Part shown: piece after piece, positions 1 to 12,079 of the stretch
How the letters are laid out: every line of letters begins with the position of its first letter
Position numbering within the stretch: the stretch's first letter is position 1
Origin: Smittia aterrima
Lineage: Eukaryota; Arthropoda; Insecta; Diptera; Chironomidae
Assembly (NCBI GenBank): GCA_033063855.1
Contig: CP093829.1
Location: 17,143,537 to 17,207,536, forward strand
Reading direction: 5' to 3'
Length of the DNA: 64,000 nucleotides
Translations under genes and position numbers: made by a program
Notes under the pieces: model-generated
What the model was told of the DNA's origin: nothing
What the model saw: the letters and a program-made list of their open reading frames with translations, nothing else
Database searches by the model: none

Positions 1-3000
1 TCGTAAAGCAATGGAAATATGTGAGATGGGAATATTTTTGTTAATTTCGACGAAAGCCGGAAGACTCTTTCGACGAATTACTCATGAAAAATTCGAAAGC
101 GACAACGTTTTGCTTGCCTACAACCTTTCGTCTCGACACGAGAGTGTTTATTAGAAGAAATTTCTTCATGTGCGAAGCTTTGCGTCTACGTCCTCATTCA
201 TCATTCATCCTATCGTCTGCATACTTCAACAGAACGATTAGCGAGAATGCGTAGCCGGAGAAATAATTGAACAAAGCTCTTAATAGAAAAATCTCGTTTA
301 ACATGAAGTCTGCGGGTCAGTGAAGTAAAAAGCCAAAATGTCATGACCAGTTGCAAAGCTCACGATGAAAAAACAATTGCCGACAATAAACAGAAAGTTT
401 TGATAGAAATTTCTCACCGCCGCATGCAACGGCCAAAGGTAGAGAGAGAGCAGAGAAAAACTGTAATCTCGTTCTAATTTATTATATTGTCACAATGCAC
501 AATAAATTTCCAAACAAAAAGTGGCCTTATCTCTCTCTCTCGCTCTTCGTTCCAAACACAATTGAAACTTTTTTGCTGCAAAGAGGGTGGCAGAGCCTCA
601 AGCTTCCTCCTCATCGACGCTCTCATAATGTTTCGCGGTGCAACAAAAAACGGTTAAAGAGCGGGAGGAACTTTCGTGTCAAAAAATAAATTCACCTCAA
701 ACTAATGAAAAATGAGCGTCGACAAAAAACAAAGTTTCTCGTTTGAGTTTTTCTGAGAAAAATGAATTGTAGAATGTCTTCGCTCGTGCACATTTGCAAG
801 AAAGAGAAGTGAAAAGAAAAGCGAACGTTGAGCTCTTGGAGTTGAGAGGAAAGCGAATGCAGACGATACAAAGAAACTTTTCGCCCGTTCTTAAGCAGCA
901 GCCATAAATAAATGTTGGCAAATATTTTTCCGTGGAAATTATCGTCATTGTTGTTGTTTTACGAGTTTTTCAACACAATGCGGAAGGATCCTCCAGAAAT
1001 TCTCGCATTCAAACATTTATATTTCCAACATACGATAAATACAATAGCGCTTCGAGAAACTATCTATAAACAAGTCGACAAGCGAATGCTCTAAAGGGAA
1101 ATTCGTTCTCGAGTTCTGTCACATTTCTGCGGCGAGGATTTTCGAAAAGATTCACGACTTGTCTACTTCTGCATCGTCAAGTTATTTATGAATCAACCAC
1201 TAAATCTATCGAGGGAAGAAAATGAGCGTTAGAGTTTCATGAATTCTCAAGAGAAATTTTCCTGCTGATTACGACGTTGACAAAGACAAAGTTGCGCTCT
1301 GAAAAAGAACTCAACAATAGACAGTAAATTAACGATAAACAGTTTGCGTCAAGCATCATTCTTCATTGCATCGGAGTTGGTGAAGCATTTATGCTAACAA
1401 TATGAAGGAAAAAATAATTCAACGCTGCACACAGTTGATCATGCATTCATGAAGCTTTTGACTGGAATTTCATAAAATTCTTGCGACATGGAAAAAGCTT
1501 TCGACACAGAAGCTTAAGTTGTAGATTTAATGATCCCAGGGAGCTGCTATCGATTAAAAATGAAATCTTATTTCTCAATGAAGTCTCAGCAGTAAATTTC
1601 TCACTGGGCACGAACATCAAGCACAAAAAACTCTTCTTGGTCTATGCATAAAAACAATTTTAACGACGATAGAAAAAGTGTTCATAAAAATAAATGCGAC
1701 ACGATAAAATTCATCGTGCTTGTGATGCAAGTTCTAGCTTTTGTGTGCTCAACTAAATATTTTTCAGCTGAAATAGTTGCAAAGCTCATAGTTTTATAGC
1801 GAACGTCTGTGCCCTCTGATTTTCATTCAATGCTGATATCTAATGGCGAGCAATTTGGAAGTTTCTTAATGTCGATTCAGCGATGAATTGCGAACAGACG
1901 TTTGATTCTTTCTATAAATAAGCGACTGTGATTCACATTTTTTCTGTTAAATTAAACGGAAAGAACTTCATTCAAAGTTAAAACCCGCTATGCGGGGCGT
2001 TAGTTAGCTTTCCTCCATCCTCAGTTTCAATTTTCAGCGAGAAAAACATTCAACTTTTATCAACGAAATAATATTTCAATTGCTTCCGTCCCACATGCAA
2101 CCAAAAACAAGCGAACAACAATTTTTCAGTTATTTGAGAAATGCAGTTCGCTAAACTATCGCTGACACAGATATCGCGGCGGGATTTTTTTTTTGTTCCA
2201 CGAATAGAACGATTGTCGCTTTTAGATTTGTGTTTATGGATGTTGAAAATAAACGAAAATGGCGAAATTTTAAATTGAAACTTCTACAAACGACAAAAAG
2301 CTAAATTAAACGATCAAGCAAAGTGAGAGTCATTGTTATCACAACATTGTAAGTTTTGTTATGAAGCTTACTCACTCTCAACGATCTAAGTGTAATCTTC
2401 TGAACTGTCTCGTGTGTAGCAAAGCTCATGGCAATCAAGAGCACTTGTTTGGAAACTTTATTCAATGAAATTCGTTACCTGAGTCGACTTTATTTCATAT
2501 CAGAAGTGATTGCTCGAAAGATCCTTCACAAGCAAATAGAGGAGAACACAATTTGCTTTAAGCTTTTCGAAAACTCGAAGGTTGAAAGCTCAATTTATTT
2601 CTCGATACACACATCAACTCATAACATATTCGCAACTTTATAACTTTTGCCTCGAGCTTCAGTCCTAATGGCTCACGAGCAAAGAACAAACTTAAATGAC
2701 ATTAAGTGCTTACAAACAAAATTTTCGTTGTCGTGGAGCTTCTTTTTCCTTCTCTGTCTCGACGTTTATCACAATAATTGCCAGAATATAATTTCGCAAC
2801 ATGCAACGTTTACTGCCTTTAAGGTGTTTTCCATTTTCTCGCAACCCAAATACTTGCTACCAACGAAATGAATTCGCAAAATTATTTCTTCTTCTTTTTT
2901 TGTTCGAGTGGAAGAGCTTTAAAGGAAGCAAAGCAATTGCAACAATTTAAGTTTCAGTGTCGTTATGAAATTGTATTTTAATTAAAATTAGCTTTAGCAA

Positions 3001-6000
3001 ATAAAGAAAAGGTTTCATAAAAATAAAAAATAATGAACTGAAAATTTCTCAGTCATAATTGAGCTTTTCCTCTGTGAGAACAAAAAAAATTAGTAGAGTT
3101 TCTCTGTTTGTTTATTTCAAGAGGAAAAAAAGTGGAAATCCGACGTTGTTTTTGCTCCTTTCGTCTCATTAAACGACACCCCCCGTAAATAAATAAAGGC
3201 CATGCCCAAACAATAAGCTGACGATAACAAATGAAAAGTTTTCTCGCAACTACTGCTCCATTCATTCATTCATTGTAGCACAAAAGGCAGTTCCTGAACT
3301 GATTATAATCAGCAAATGCAATTCATTAAATCTGTGAAGAAACGGCAGCATTTAACAAATTGCGTCCGGTTGAAATGAAGTCTTTTGAAGTTGTCTAAAG
3401 CCTTTTTGAGCTATCGCAGCAACATCAGCTAAAATATATGCAAAAAGGTTAATTATCATTAAAAGTAGGAAACGTTGTCTGTTTATGAAATCAATTTCGA
3501 GGGTCTTGGATCCCTTCATGCATGACTAAGAGATCGCCTATAACGATGAGAAATCGGCTGTGATCCTTAAGAATTACTCGAGATAAATTAGAAAAGCTTT
3601 CGAAATCTTTTGACCCTTGGTCGGGTTTTCGTTTTCTCCTTCTCTCTCTCACTCTTAATTCTGAGGGATCCTAGAAGCTATTAAAATCATCATTTCTCTT
3701 CTGCAGTCCAACATTAATCTCAACGTCAAAGTTACTGAGCCGGAGAATTCAATCGAAAACTTTTCTCCGTTTCCAAGCTTTTCGTGTGAAGATTTGATGA
3801 TGAAAACTTTTCTTATCGTTCGCTGTTCCTAGAAATTTTTCAAAATTGAGTTTCAGGATGTTCGCTGTTTTGGGAACGACAACGAGCGTCAAAGCAACAG
3901 TAGCAATTAGTGGGAACACAAGTCAACGGTTCTGCTTCGCATCTTATCGAACATCAGCCCGCGTGCCTTGGATTCTCTCGATAAAAGTTTGGTGTTTGCT
4001 TCTTCTTTCCTGCTTTTGCTAACTTCCTTGAGACGAAAGTTATTTCTTTGTTTTCCTTCGCTCGTTGCTTTAATGAGGATGTATATGGCGTATCTACTGA
4101 TGTTAATTTAATTACGTCTGATTCGTGTTTGGCACAAAGTTGTTTGTGTTTTGTTTCCGATAATTTGCAGAGAGCTTAAGTGGGTACAAGCTCGTGCGGG
4201 ATGGAATTGAGACATCTGAGGTTTGATATGGAGGAGGAAACTCGTTCGTAATGAAAGCTGCGCAAAGAAAAACCTTACAACACGAGCTAAACTTTTTGCG
4301 AAGCTTTGTAAAAGGCGGAAGAAAATTGAGAAACTCTTCGAAGCTTCCTGGAACTCGTTTTCTGTATTTTTTTTCTTTCTTTCGAAACAAAGTTCGACTT
4401 TGAATCATTAATGTCGTCTTCAATGCTTTAGAAATTGTTTCTAGACTACGTTAGAAGAATTCGGTAAAATATTGAAAATTCAACACAAAATTAAACGTTA
4501 AAATCTGATGAATTTATTCAAAATAAATTAGGTCGAGAGTGGTAGATTCTCATCCAACTTTTTGTGTTGTAAGTTTTTAAACAGAAAATTTGATAAGTAA
4601 CACGAAAACTTTTTTCTGCCATAAAAACGACAGAAAAACGCGATTGCCGTTGCACTTTCCCAGCAATAAAATGGAAATTCTATTGTTGAGTTTAACTTTC
4701 GCCATAAATCTTTTCTCATTTTCCTTTAGCCTAACACAGTTAGTCTCTAACATGAAGACGAATAGTTCGTGTAGACTTCTCCTTTCTTAATTTTCCGTTT
4801 CATTGAACTGAGCGATCTTATCCAATAAATAAACAATGTAAATGCTTTATCGATCGCTATAACTTACAGTTTTATTGAATCGCATTTGCAGTTCATCCGA
4901 CTAAGTTTATTTTTATACAATCAAACAGCTTGATTGTGAAACTTTCTGTTTAGCAAGTTTAAACTGGAAAGTCAATGAAACTGTTTGAAGGGAAATCGTG
5001 AGCAGCTGTTGAAAGCTTGACAAGAAACGAGTTAATTAGCGAGTTTCAGATAAAATGCTCGTGACGTTTTTCAGAATTTATCGCTTGCGTTTTCATAGAG
5101 AAAAACAATTTATTTCCCCTCGGCTTGACGCTCTCGCTTGACCTGCTCCCTCAAGTAAAGTTCTCACTTGCTCCTCCCTTTCCGATCAAACATCGTTATG
5201 GCATTAAAATGAATTGCTATTATCCTCTGTACAATAAATCAATCAGAGCCAACAAATAAAGCCGTTTCGAGCGAAATTTTAATTCAATTTCATCATGAAA
5301 AAGTCTCACCCTTTCACGCCATCTCAGTTTTCACGGTGAGCCTCATGAATACATAAATTTTGTTTTCCCTTTTTCGTCTCGCATCGATTCTCGTACGTGA
5401 TTTGAGCTTCGCCAAGGGAATTTTGTGTCTCTCGGATCTCTCGTCACATGGGGCGCAATTCGTCCAACTTATTGATTTATTAAACAATCTAAGACGAAGA
5501 AGGATTCAAAGAGCATGATAAACGTGGTTTTAATGAAAACAACGAAGAAATCTCGGTCGAAATCAAGACAACGTCCGAGCGGCTTCCGGTTCGATACGCC
5601 CAAGCATGAAACATCCATTCTTCTGTGTACGCACATCAGCAATTTATTGTGTAAATATTATGAAAGAAAGAAAAATACATTTCCAATATTATCGTTTAAT
5701 GCGATTATCCCTCATTCGCCGCCCTGTTCAGTGCGAGTGCAAAGTTCATCGATTGTTGGAAAATATATTTTGTTTTCTTGCCATAAGCAGCTTTTTGCCG
5801 TTCATCTGCTGATCCCACCACCATCAGTCTCAGATAGCTAAGCTGTTTGCGAGAGAGAAAGCAAAATCAATGTATTGCTCTGAGATGAACGATTTGTTTG
5901 GATTTTGATGGATTCGAAAGTACTTAGCACGATAATTAATTCAATAATCTCCCAACGCCATACTTCTTCATTAATTATTGTCGAAAAAAGTTATGAAATA

Positions 6001-7173
6001 TTTCGTCTTAATTACCGTCCAGACAGCGATTTAAGTGCTCGATAAATAAATTACAAGCATATCCGTGACGAATGAGAAATATTTAATTTCATTGTCGATT
6101 TCTGCTTATCGCTTTGATTTATCGATTGTAAATTGATTATCTGTTTACATTTCATTTACGTCAAATGATGAGATTTCTGTCGAAGCAATTATCGGTTTAA
6201 ATAAACAAACCGATTATTCCATTTCAATTAGTTATTTCGATAAAATTATTCTGATAACCAAGATCCAATCACTGTGTAAAAACAAATTACATGAGATTTG
6301 AGTTTCGACTGATTAACACGTTGGATGCAAGTTCATTTAACTTCTCAAGTCATTAGTAAAGCTTCTCTCGTTCGAGCTTTATTTTGAAATCTACATAATC
6401 CTCGTCAGCTTTTATAAAAGAAATAAACTCTTATAGCAATAATTATCTAGTTAGATAGCTAATTAGTTTGGTCAGTTCAATGACCGACAACACAAAGTCA
6501 TCGAGCGCGTTTGAAATGATTATGAAGAGTCACAGCAAACGATTTAAGCAAATGAACAGACATTCACAGAGCTGTTTCAAACGGTATTTAACGCTTCGAG
6601 TCTCATCCCGAAAAAACGAAGACTCGCTCGCTTCTTCTGAATCGTCATGAGTCAAGAAACTAATAACGCTAAAGAAATAAACTGGTTTTCTTTCTTTCTA
6701 TCTTTCGGTTCTCCCTTCGATGAGAATGAGAACGAATCGAAGTCAGAAGATTATGTGGTATGCAATTTATTCTCGCAGAACAGAGCAGCACAGCTTCATG
6801 TTACATCCACGGGTCAGTTGCCTACTTGGCAATTGCTTTGCTCTCCGTCCAATTAAGAACGTGGAGAATTTCTTTAACCTTGAGTGTAGCAACGCAACGG
6901 ACAATCAAGAAAAAGGTTGGAACTCCAAACGAAAACAAAGCGAACGAGCCGATAAATGTAAGAAGCAGATTCTCTTGTTTTATGAAGACGAAAGCTCTTT
7001 TCTTCTTGCCGTCGTCTCGACTTCTTGGGCTTTTGTCAGTAATCAAAATCTGGTCGACGAGAAACGTTTGTGTGTTTGCGCGATCGAAATATATTTTTTC
7101 TAGCACAATTTCTAGTTGAGTTAACTTTCGTGCTTAAAGGGCAAAGAACTGTTCTCATTAAAGTCAAAGAATC
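1..7173. other. non-coding AT-rich stretch, no gene supported
   Basis: Only short overlapping open frames on both strands, with low-complexity or unconvincing translations and no splice-consistent partner exons. The longest (about 100-127 codons, near 4.1-4.4, 5.5-5.8 and 6.7-7.1 kb) overlap frames of similar length on the other strand or in another frame, as expected by chance. No tRNA or rRNA was recognised. AAGCTT-containing motifs are frequent. Regulatory DNA for the secreted-protein gene starting at 7174 probably lies in the last part. Confidence 0.6.
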
Positions 7174-9115
7174 ATGAAATGTTTGTTGATTTTAATCGTC
7201 GCAGTGGAAATTGCACTGCACATCAACTGTTTGCCACTTCCGGCTGGCCATGTCGTCAAGTATCGTGTTCCAAGTAAGTTCTTTGGACAAGTGACAACAA
7301 GTGACTCGCAGGCAAATTCCGACCCGCTTTACAATTTGCTTTCACAAATTCACTTTGGAGGAAACCTTGAGTCTCAGACTGTGACGTTAAATTCCGTTCA
7401 GTCCGAAGAGGTTTCAAGACCAGTTACAACAATGACTTCTGTGAAGGAAGCTGCAACGGAAAGCTCAACTAATGAAGCTCCCGAGGTATTTTTGTTCTAG
7501 CTCAAGCGACCAAACAATTTTGTAATTAAGCGTCTGTTTTCATAAGGATTCCAGCGACGTGACCGAGGAGCAGGAGCACGAGCAGATGGACGTCGTAAAA
7601 CCTAATGATGATACTGGCGAGAACAATCTCCACACTTTAATTGAAAAAGTTGTGAATGACGAGATAAAAAAATTAGCTTCAACGACTGGTGGATTGAGCG
7701 AGGTTATCAAACTCGTTTCTGTGAATTTAGAATCATCAAGCATCACTGAAGCAACAGCCGAAGGAATTTCGATGAAAGAAGAACCTGAAACCACCTCAAC
7801 TAATCTCGATAAAGAAACCGTTTCGTCGACCAACGTGCCTGCAATTGAAACTGAAACGATAAAAGCAGAAACAATGTCAAGTGACACAACGGAAAGTTTA
7901 CCAAACGAAGAAAATCCAATAAAAGTTTCCGATGCTGTAGAGACAACAACGAATCGTTTACAAGCTGATGAAAATGTCATTGGAGAAAATGGCATTTCCT
8001 CCGACTCCCTTTTGAGTGCGGTCTCGGATCTGTTGTCGTCAATATTGGGACTCGATGATTCGCAATTGAAGACAAAACCCGACGGAAGCTTACCAGTCGA
8101 CGAGAGTTTATCGAAAATGCAAAGTATGAGCGCATTTACTGAAGGAAATTCTATTGCAACAACCACTGAAGACGCGCGCGCGACAACAATCTCCGACGAT
8201 TTGGAAGCATCAAGTGATGCGCCTGAAATTGAACAAGGCACAGAGAAATTATACGGAACGACGCCCGTGGGATACGAAGGCGAGCAGAGCGACGAAGAAG
8301 AATTGACGGAGAAGGAAATTGTGCCGTTAAAAATCTCGAGCACGGCGCTTAATGCTTTTAAAGATAAAGTCGTCAGTGAAATCGATTTGAAAATTGAAAA
8401 TTTAGCAAGCTCGCAAACGAGTTTGACAGAAAGCACGCCAGAGCAGGTCACGGAGACCGTTAGAGATGAGAACGTTAATGTTTTGGAAGTGATTTCCGAG
8501 CCATCGAGTGACGAGGGCTTTCAACCTGTTTCGTTTGATGACAGCGTTAACCAAGTGATGAATTTAGTGAAAGCGGCAGAGGAGCAGCCAACATTAGGCA
8601 ATTCAGTTCTTGTTGATAAAAACATGAAAGACGAAGTGATTGATCTTGATGATGTGGTGTACGGAACATTAAAGGAGATCGAGCAGAGTTTGGGTATCGA
8701 ACATGAAAATGCTCAAGGAGATGAATTGAGTCATGAAGTTGTGGACTTGAAGGCAGAGGATTTGCCAAGTTTTGAGAATGTTGATGGAGAAATAGATTTC
8801 AAAGAAATGCAAGCAAAGCCCGAAGGAATTGAAATAATGAAAGAGTTGGAAGAGAACTTAGAAAAGCAGCAAGAGGATTTAAAGCTGAATGAAATTCCAG
8901 AGCAAACTTTAATGAAAGAACTCGAAACGAATCTTGAACTACATAGACCGATGATTCTCGAGCCAGTCGAGGAGCATCGTGCAGATTTAATCCAAGCTCT
9001 GCTCGACGAAATTAACGAATCTATGATAAAGGAACATCCAATCGTGTCCTTAATTCCAAATAGCGCGAAAGCAGCTTTGCACTACAGACAAGCGGATATG
9101 GATGAAGACTTTTAG
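7174..9115 (+). CDS. secreted acidic Ser/Thr/Glu-rich protein of unknown function
   Basis: Two coding exons, 7174-7485 and 7547-9115, joined by a 61-bp phase-0 intron (GTATTT...ATAAG), give 626 residues. Residues 1-19 form a clear signal peptide (MKCLLILIVAVEIALHINC), so the product enters the secretory pathway. I see no cysteine after the signal peptide. The rest is strongly acidic and rich in Glu, Asp, Ser and Thr, and is predicted to be largely disordered. Towards the C terminus a short unit recurs (MKELEENLE, then MKELETNLE), suggesting helical segments. An AATAAA signal follows the stop directly (9117-9122). I do not recognise a family; extracellular matrix, cuticle, salivary or silk-associated roles are all possible and none is shown. 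A long antisense frame over exon 2 is a codon-bias shadow. The gene model is firm, the function open. Confidence 0.85.
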
Positions 9116-9122
9116 AAATAAA

Positions 9123-11350
9123 ATTTTCAATGCTCTAATGTTCATGTTCAACTAATAAAAAAAAATATTTCCAAAAAAACTTCCTAATTAGTTTCCACGT
9201 TTTCAAAAAAGACTCCTTGAGTTTTCCAACCAAGGTAGAACTAGCTAATTATTTTCCTCGAGTGCTATCAACTTGAAGTAAAAGTTTTTCGTGTTCGCAC
9301 AGCAGGTGGAAAATTTTCATGAGCAGCAAATTTGCTTTGTTCTCAAGCAATGTGAAGCTCCAGCAGTGCATAATTAATTGCAAGTCCTTCGAGCGTTTAA
9401 TAATCTTAATAATCGAGGAGAAACATTTCCCGGGAAATGTTCAATTCGAAGGCAAACATCAAATTAATAAAATTGCATGCAAACGTTTTAAATGCCAAAA
9501 AGAGCAGAGCGAAAGGCGAGAAGGATAGCACGATCCAATAATTTAATGCTGGCAAACGTAATAAATCAGAGGCAAAAGGAATTCTGCACATCAGGCGGAA
9601 AATTATCTTCATTTTTTAAACCTCCACGAGAACGACACGGTCTTCCAACGAAAGAGAAGAACTTCACAGAATAAGATGAAGCGCGAGAAGTTTTCTTGAG
9701 AAATGCTGTTCGTTTGCATTCGAATCCTTGTTTCCCTGTCAGTCACGGTTCTCGTTAAAGTTATGCTGAAGAAATTAAATTAAAGTCGACAGAGAAATGG
9801 CAGAATCGTGCTGATTTCGGAAAGTGAGATTCTGTTGAAATGTGGGCTAACGTGTCAATTGTTCTTTCAGAAAATTCAGAGTCAACACATCATACGCACG
9901 TCGAGTCGTCGCTGCTTCTTCCCACAAGCCGACTCAGCTAGAAGCTTAAACCTCAACTGCTGTTCTTTCACGTTTTGCTATGTTTCCTCTTTTTTTTTCA
10001 CCCATAAATCGTCCATCACTCACTCAAAGTCACTTGACGTTGATTAATAGTTTATAGTTTCAAGCGGGAATCGTGGAAAATATTTTCAATGTCCGTAAAA
10101 AAACCGAAGAATTTATGTTGTCGGACTGGAAAACTATTTATCAAACTTAACGTCTTGTGCCTGCCGAAGCAAAAAAAGAAATCCGTGAAAAAGTATTGAT
10201 TCGCTAATTTAGCAATTATGTAAATTAAGTTAGCCTTCTTTTACGGCTTGTCAACAATTTTTTAAGACATTTTTTTGCGTTCCACGAGAGTTCACTCAAC
10301 TTACAGGATATTGACATCATTGAACGGAGATTGAGGAAGGCTCAAAACTTTATCGTGTTTATTAAAGCTTCCTCAGAACGTTTGAAGGAAAATATTTGAA
10401 TCAGAGCAGCGGAATTATCGGTTTATTGAATTTGAAGAAATCATACAAATCTATGTCGGCAAAGATTAACAAGTCATTCTATCGACTTCGCCTTTGTTGG
10501 ATTTCCTTGAGTGATTCGTAATTCATAAAGAAATCCTTGATAGAAACTTCCAGCAATCAAACAAAAGAAATAATCTTTACAAATTGTTTTATTCGATAAG
10601 CGTGTACTTAAGCCTGATCGAGCTTCTTCGATATATTTAGTTGATAGAGAGTCGAATGATTTACAATCGTGACAACAAAGATGTCTCGAACGTGTGTCAT
10701 TTTTTCCCCGCCCCCCTCCCGACAAATTGCGGAGTGTTCTGGCTGGTCAATTCGATATTCTTATCTTGTTCGTGCTTCAATTTAATTTAAGCAGTGCCAA
10801 ATGCAATTGTGTCGTCTTGCCATCCTAGGAGGAGAAAACATCTTGTTTAAGCTTTGTGTCTTCTTGTGATTCCGCTCGAAGAACGTTCTTGTTTGCAGTT
10901 CGCACATGACTGAGTCATGTGTGTGCCCTGAATCGATAGTGTAAGCTGATAGTCCACAGAGAGAGAGAAAGAACCGGTTTTTTGCTTCGATGACTTTTCA
11001 CTCCACTCTGATGTCTCGAGTCATTTCTTCTCAATACAGTTATTGTTGAATGTTTACTTTTTTCGATCACTGCTCGCTCATTTCTCGATTCTCACCGGAG
11101 AATTAAAAGAAAAATCTTTGAAGCATTTGATTCCGAGTTGTAATCGTGATTAGAAGCACTAAAAGAGTTCTCCTCCTCGGAAAAAGCTTAGAAAAAGAAG
11201 CGAGTGAAGTGCGGGTAGAGTTTTAATTTTTCATTTTCTCAAGGAAAGCTTCAACAAAATTTATTTGAAAAAAGCTACTGGAGACATGAACTGAATGAAT
11301 TTCAACTGCTGAGACTCTTCGGAAAAGGAAAGAAATCATAACGTTAGACG
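9123..11350. other. non-coding spacer
   Basis: Contains a second AATAAA at 9154-9159 that may serve the upstream gene. Otherwise only short chance open frames are seen. The last few hundred bases are the likely promoter and 5' UTR region of the 11351 gene, but I could not place a confident TATA box or initiator. Confidence 0.55.
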
Positions 11351-12079
11351 ATGCATTTCACATTTGTTACCATCGTTGTCGTCGTTAGTTTCATCTCAAT
11401 GACTCACTCGCACCCAGTGGACGAAAGCAATGAGCTAAACTCAAATCGGGCACGTCCATTTCAGCAATTTTTCAAGAACATTTTGAACGCTCTTCGTCGA
11501 AGTCCAACCACGACTACGGAGCTTCCGACAACCACTAAAAAAGTTTCAAAACCTTCCATCTACCATGAGATTCCCAACCAACCGATACCCAACTTTGTAG
11601 ACTTTTCCACGTACTTGCTCGGTGGATTTACGAGCAATAACTCAGCTATTAAATTTACCTACATGCAACCGAACGTAACTGCAACGAATCTACGTGGAAA
11701 TTATTCAGTCATCTCATTCTTGGTACCTCATAGCAACGAAGAAGATAATTCCAAAGGAGTTTTCAGCTTCTTGAGCAACGTAAAGCTTCCATGGAATCGT
11801 CAACCGTCAGACACAGATTACTCGCAATTCCCTCCAGTGCTGGAATATTTTACGCAAAGAGTTCAATCTTATTTTTCCGTATACAAATACACCGACGAGT
11901 CAAGGTTAAACAACACATTTGTGGTTCTAATTCCCGACGATGAAATCATCGCTTCGTCGAAGGATTCAACGACGAGAAGCTCCTTCATTGTGCAAAGTGA
12001 TGATGACGTCGAAACAACAACAGCAGATTATCTGAATTTACAAGACGATACGACGACAAGTGATAGCGAGATGGAGTGA
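11351..12079 (+). CDS. secreted orphan glycoprotein, single exon
   Basis: An uninterrupted ATG-to-TGA frame of 242 residues. Residues 1-20 are a signal peptide (MHFTFVTIVVVVSFISMTHS). The mature part has a Thr-rich linker (SPTTTTELPTTTKK, about residues 51-64), a central region of roughly 130 residues with alternating hydrophobic patterns that looks folded, and an acidic Thr-rich tail (DDVETTTADYLNLQDDTTTS). At least four N-glycosylation sequons are visible (NNS, NVT, NYS, NNT). The mature protein has no cysteine, so the fold is not disulfide-held. I recognise no family. Like the 7174 gene it is plus-strand, secreted, acidic at the C terminus and isolated in gene-poor DNA; whether the two are related cannot be judged by eye. 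No close AATAAA follows the stop. Confidence 0.75.
   Translation: MHFTFVTIVVVVSFISMTHSHPVDESNELNSNRARPFQQFFKNILNALRRSPTTTTELPTTTKKVSKPSIYHEIPNQPIPNFVDFSTYLLGGFTSNNSAIKFTYMQPNVTATNLRGNYSVISFLVPHSNEEDNSKGVFSFLSNVKLPWNRQPSDTDYSQFPPVLEYFTQRVQSYFSVYKYTDESRLNNTFVVLIPDDEIIASSKDSTTRSSFIVQSDDDVETTTADYLNLQDDTTTSDSEME

Noticed and set aside
6720..7119. Two overlapping plus-strand frames of 119-127 codons
   Set aside because: They overlap each other and an antisense frame, with no family resemblance; they lie just upstream of the 7174 gene, where promoter DNA is expected.
7540..8451. 303-codon antisense frame over the acidic protein gene
   Set aside because: It is a shadow: Glu/Ser/Thr-rich codons read backwards seldom give stops. 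The plus frame has the signal peptide, intron and poly(A) signal.
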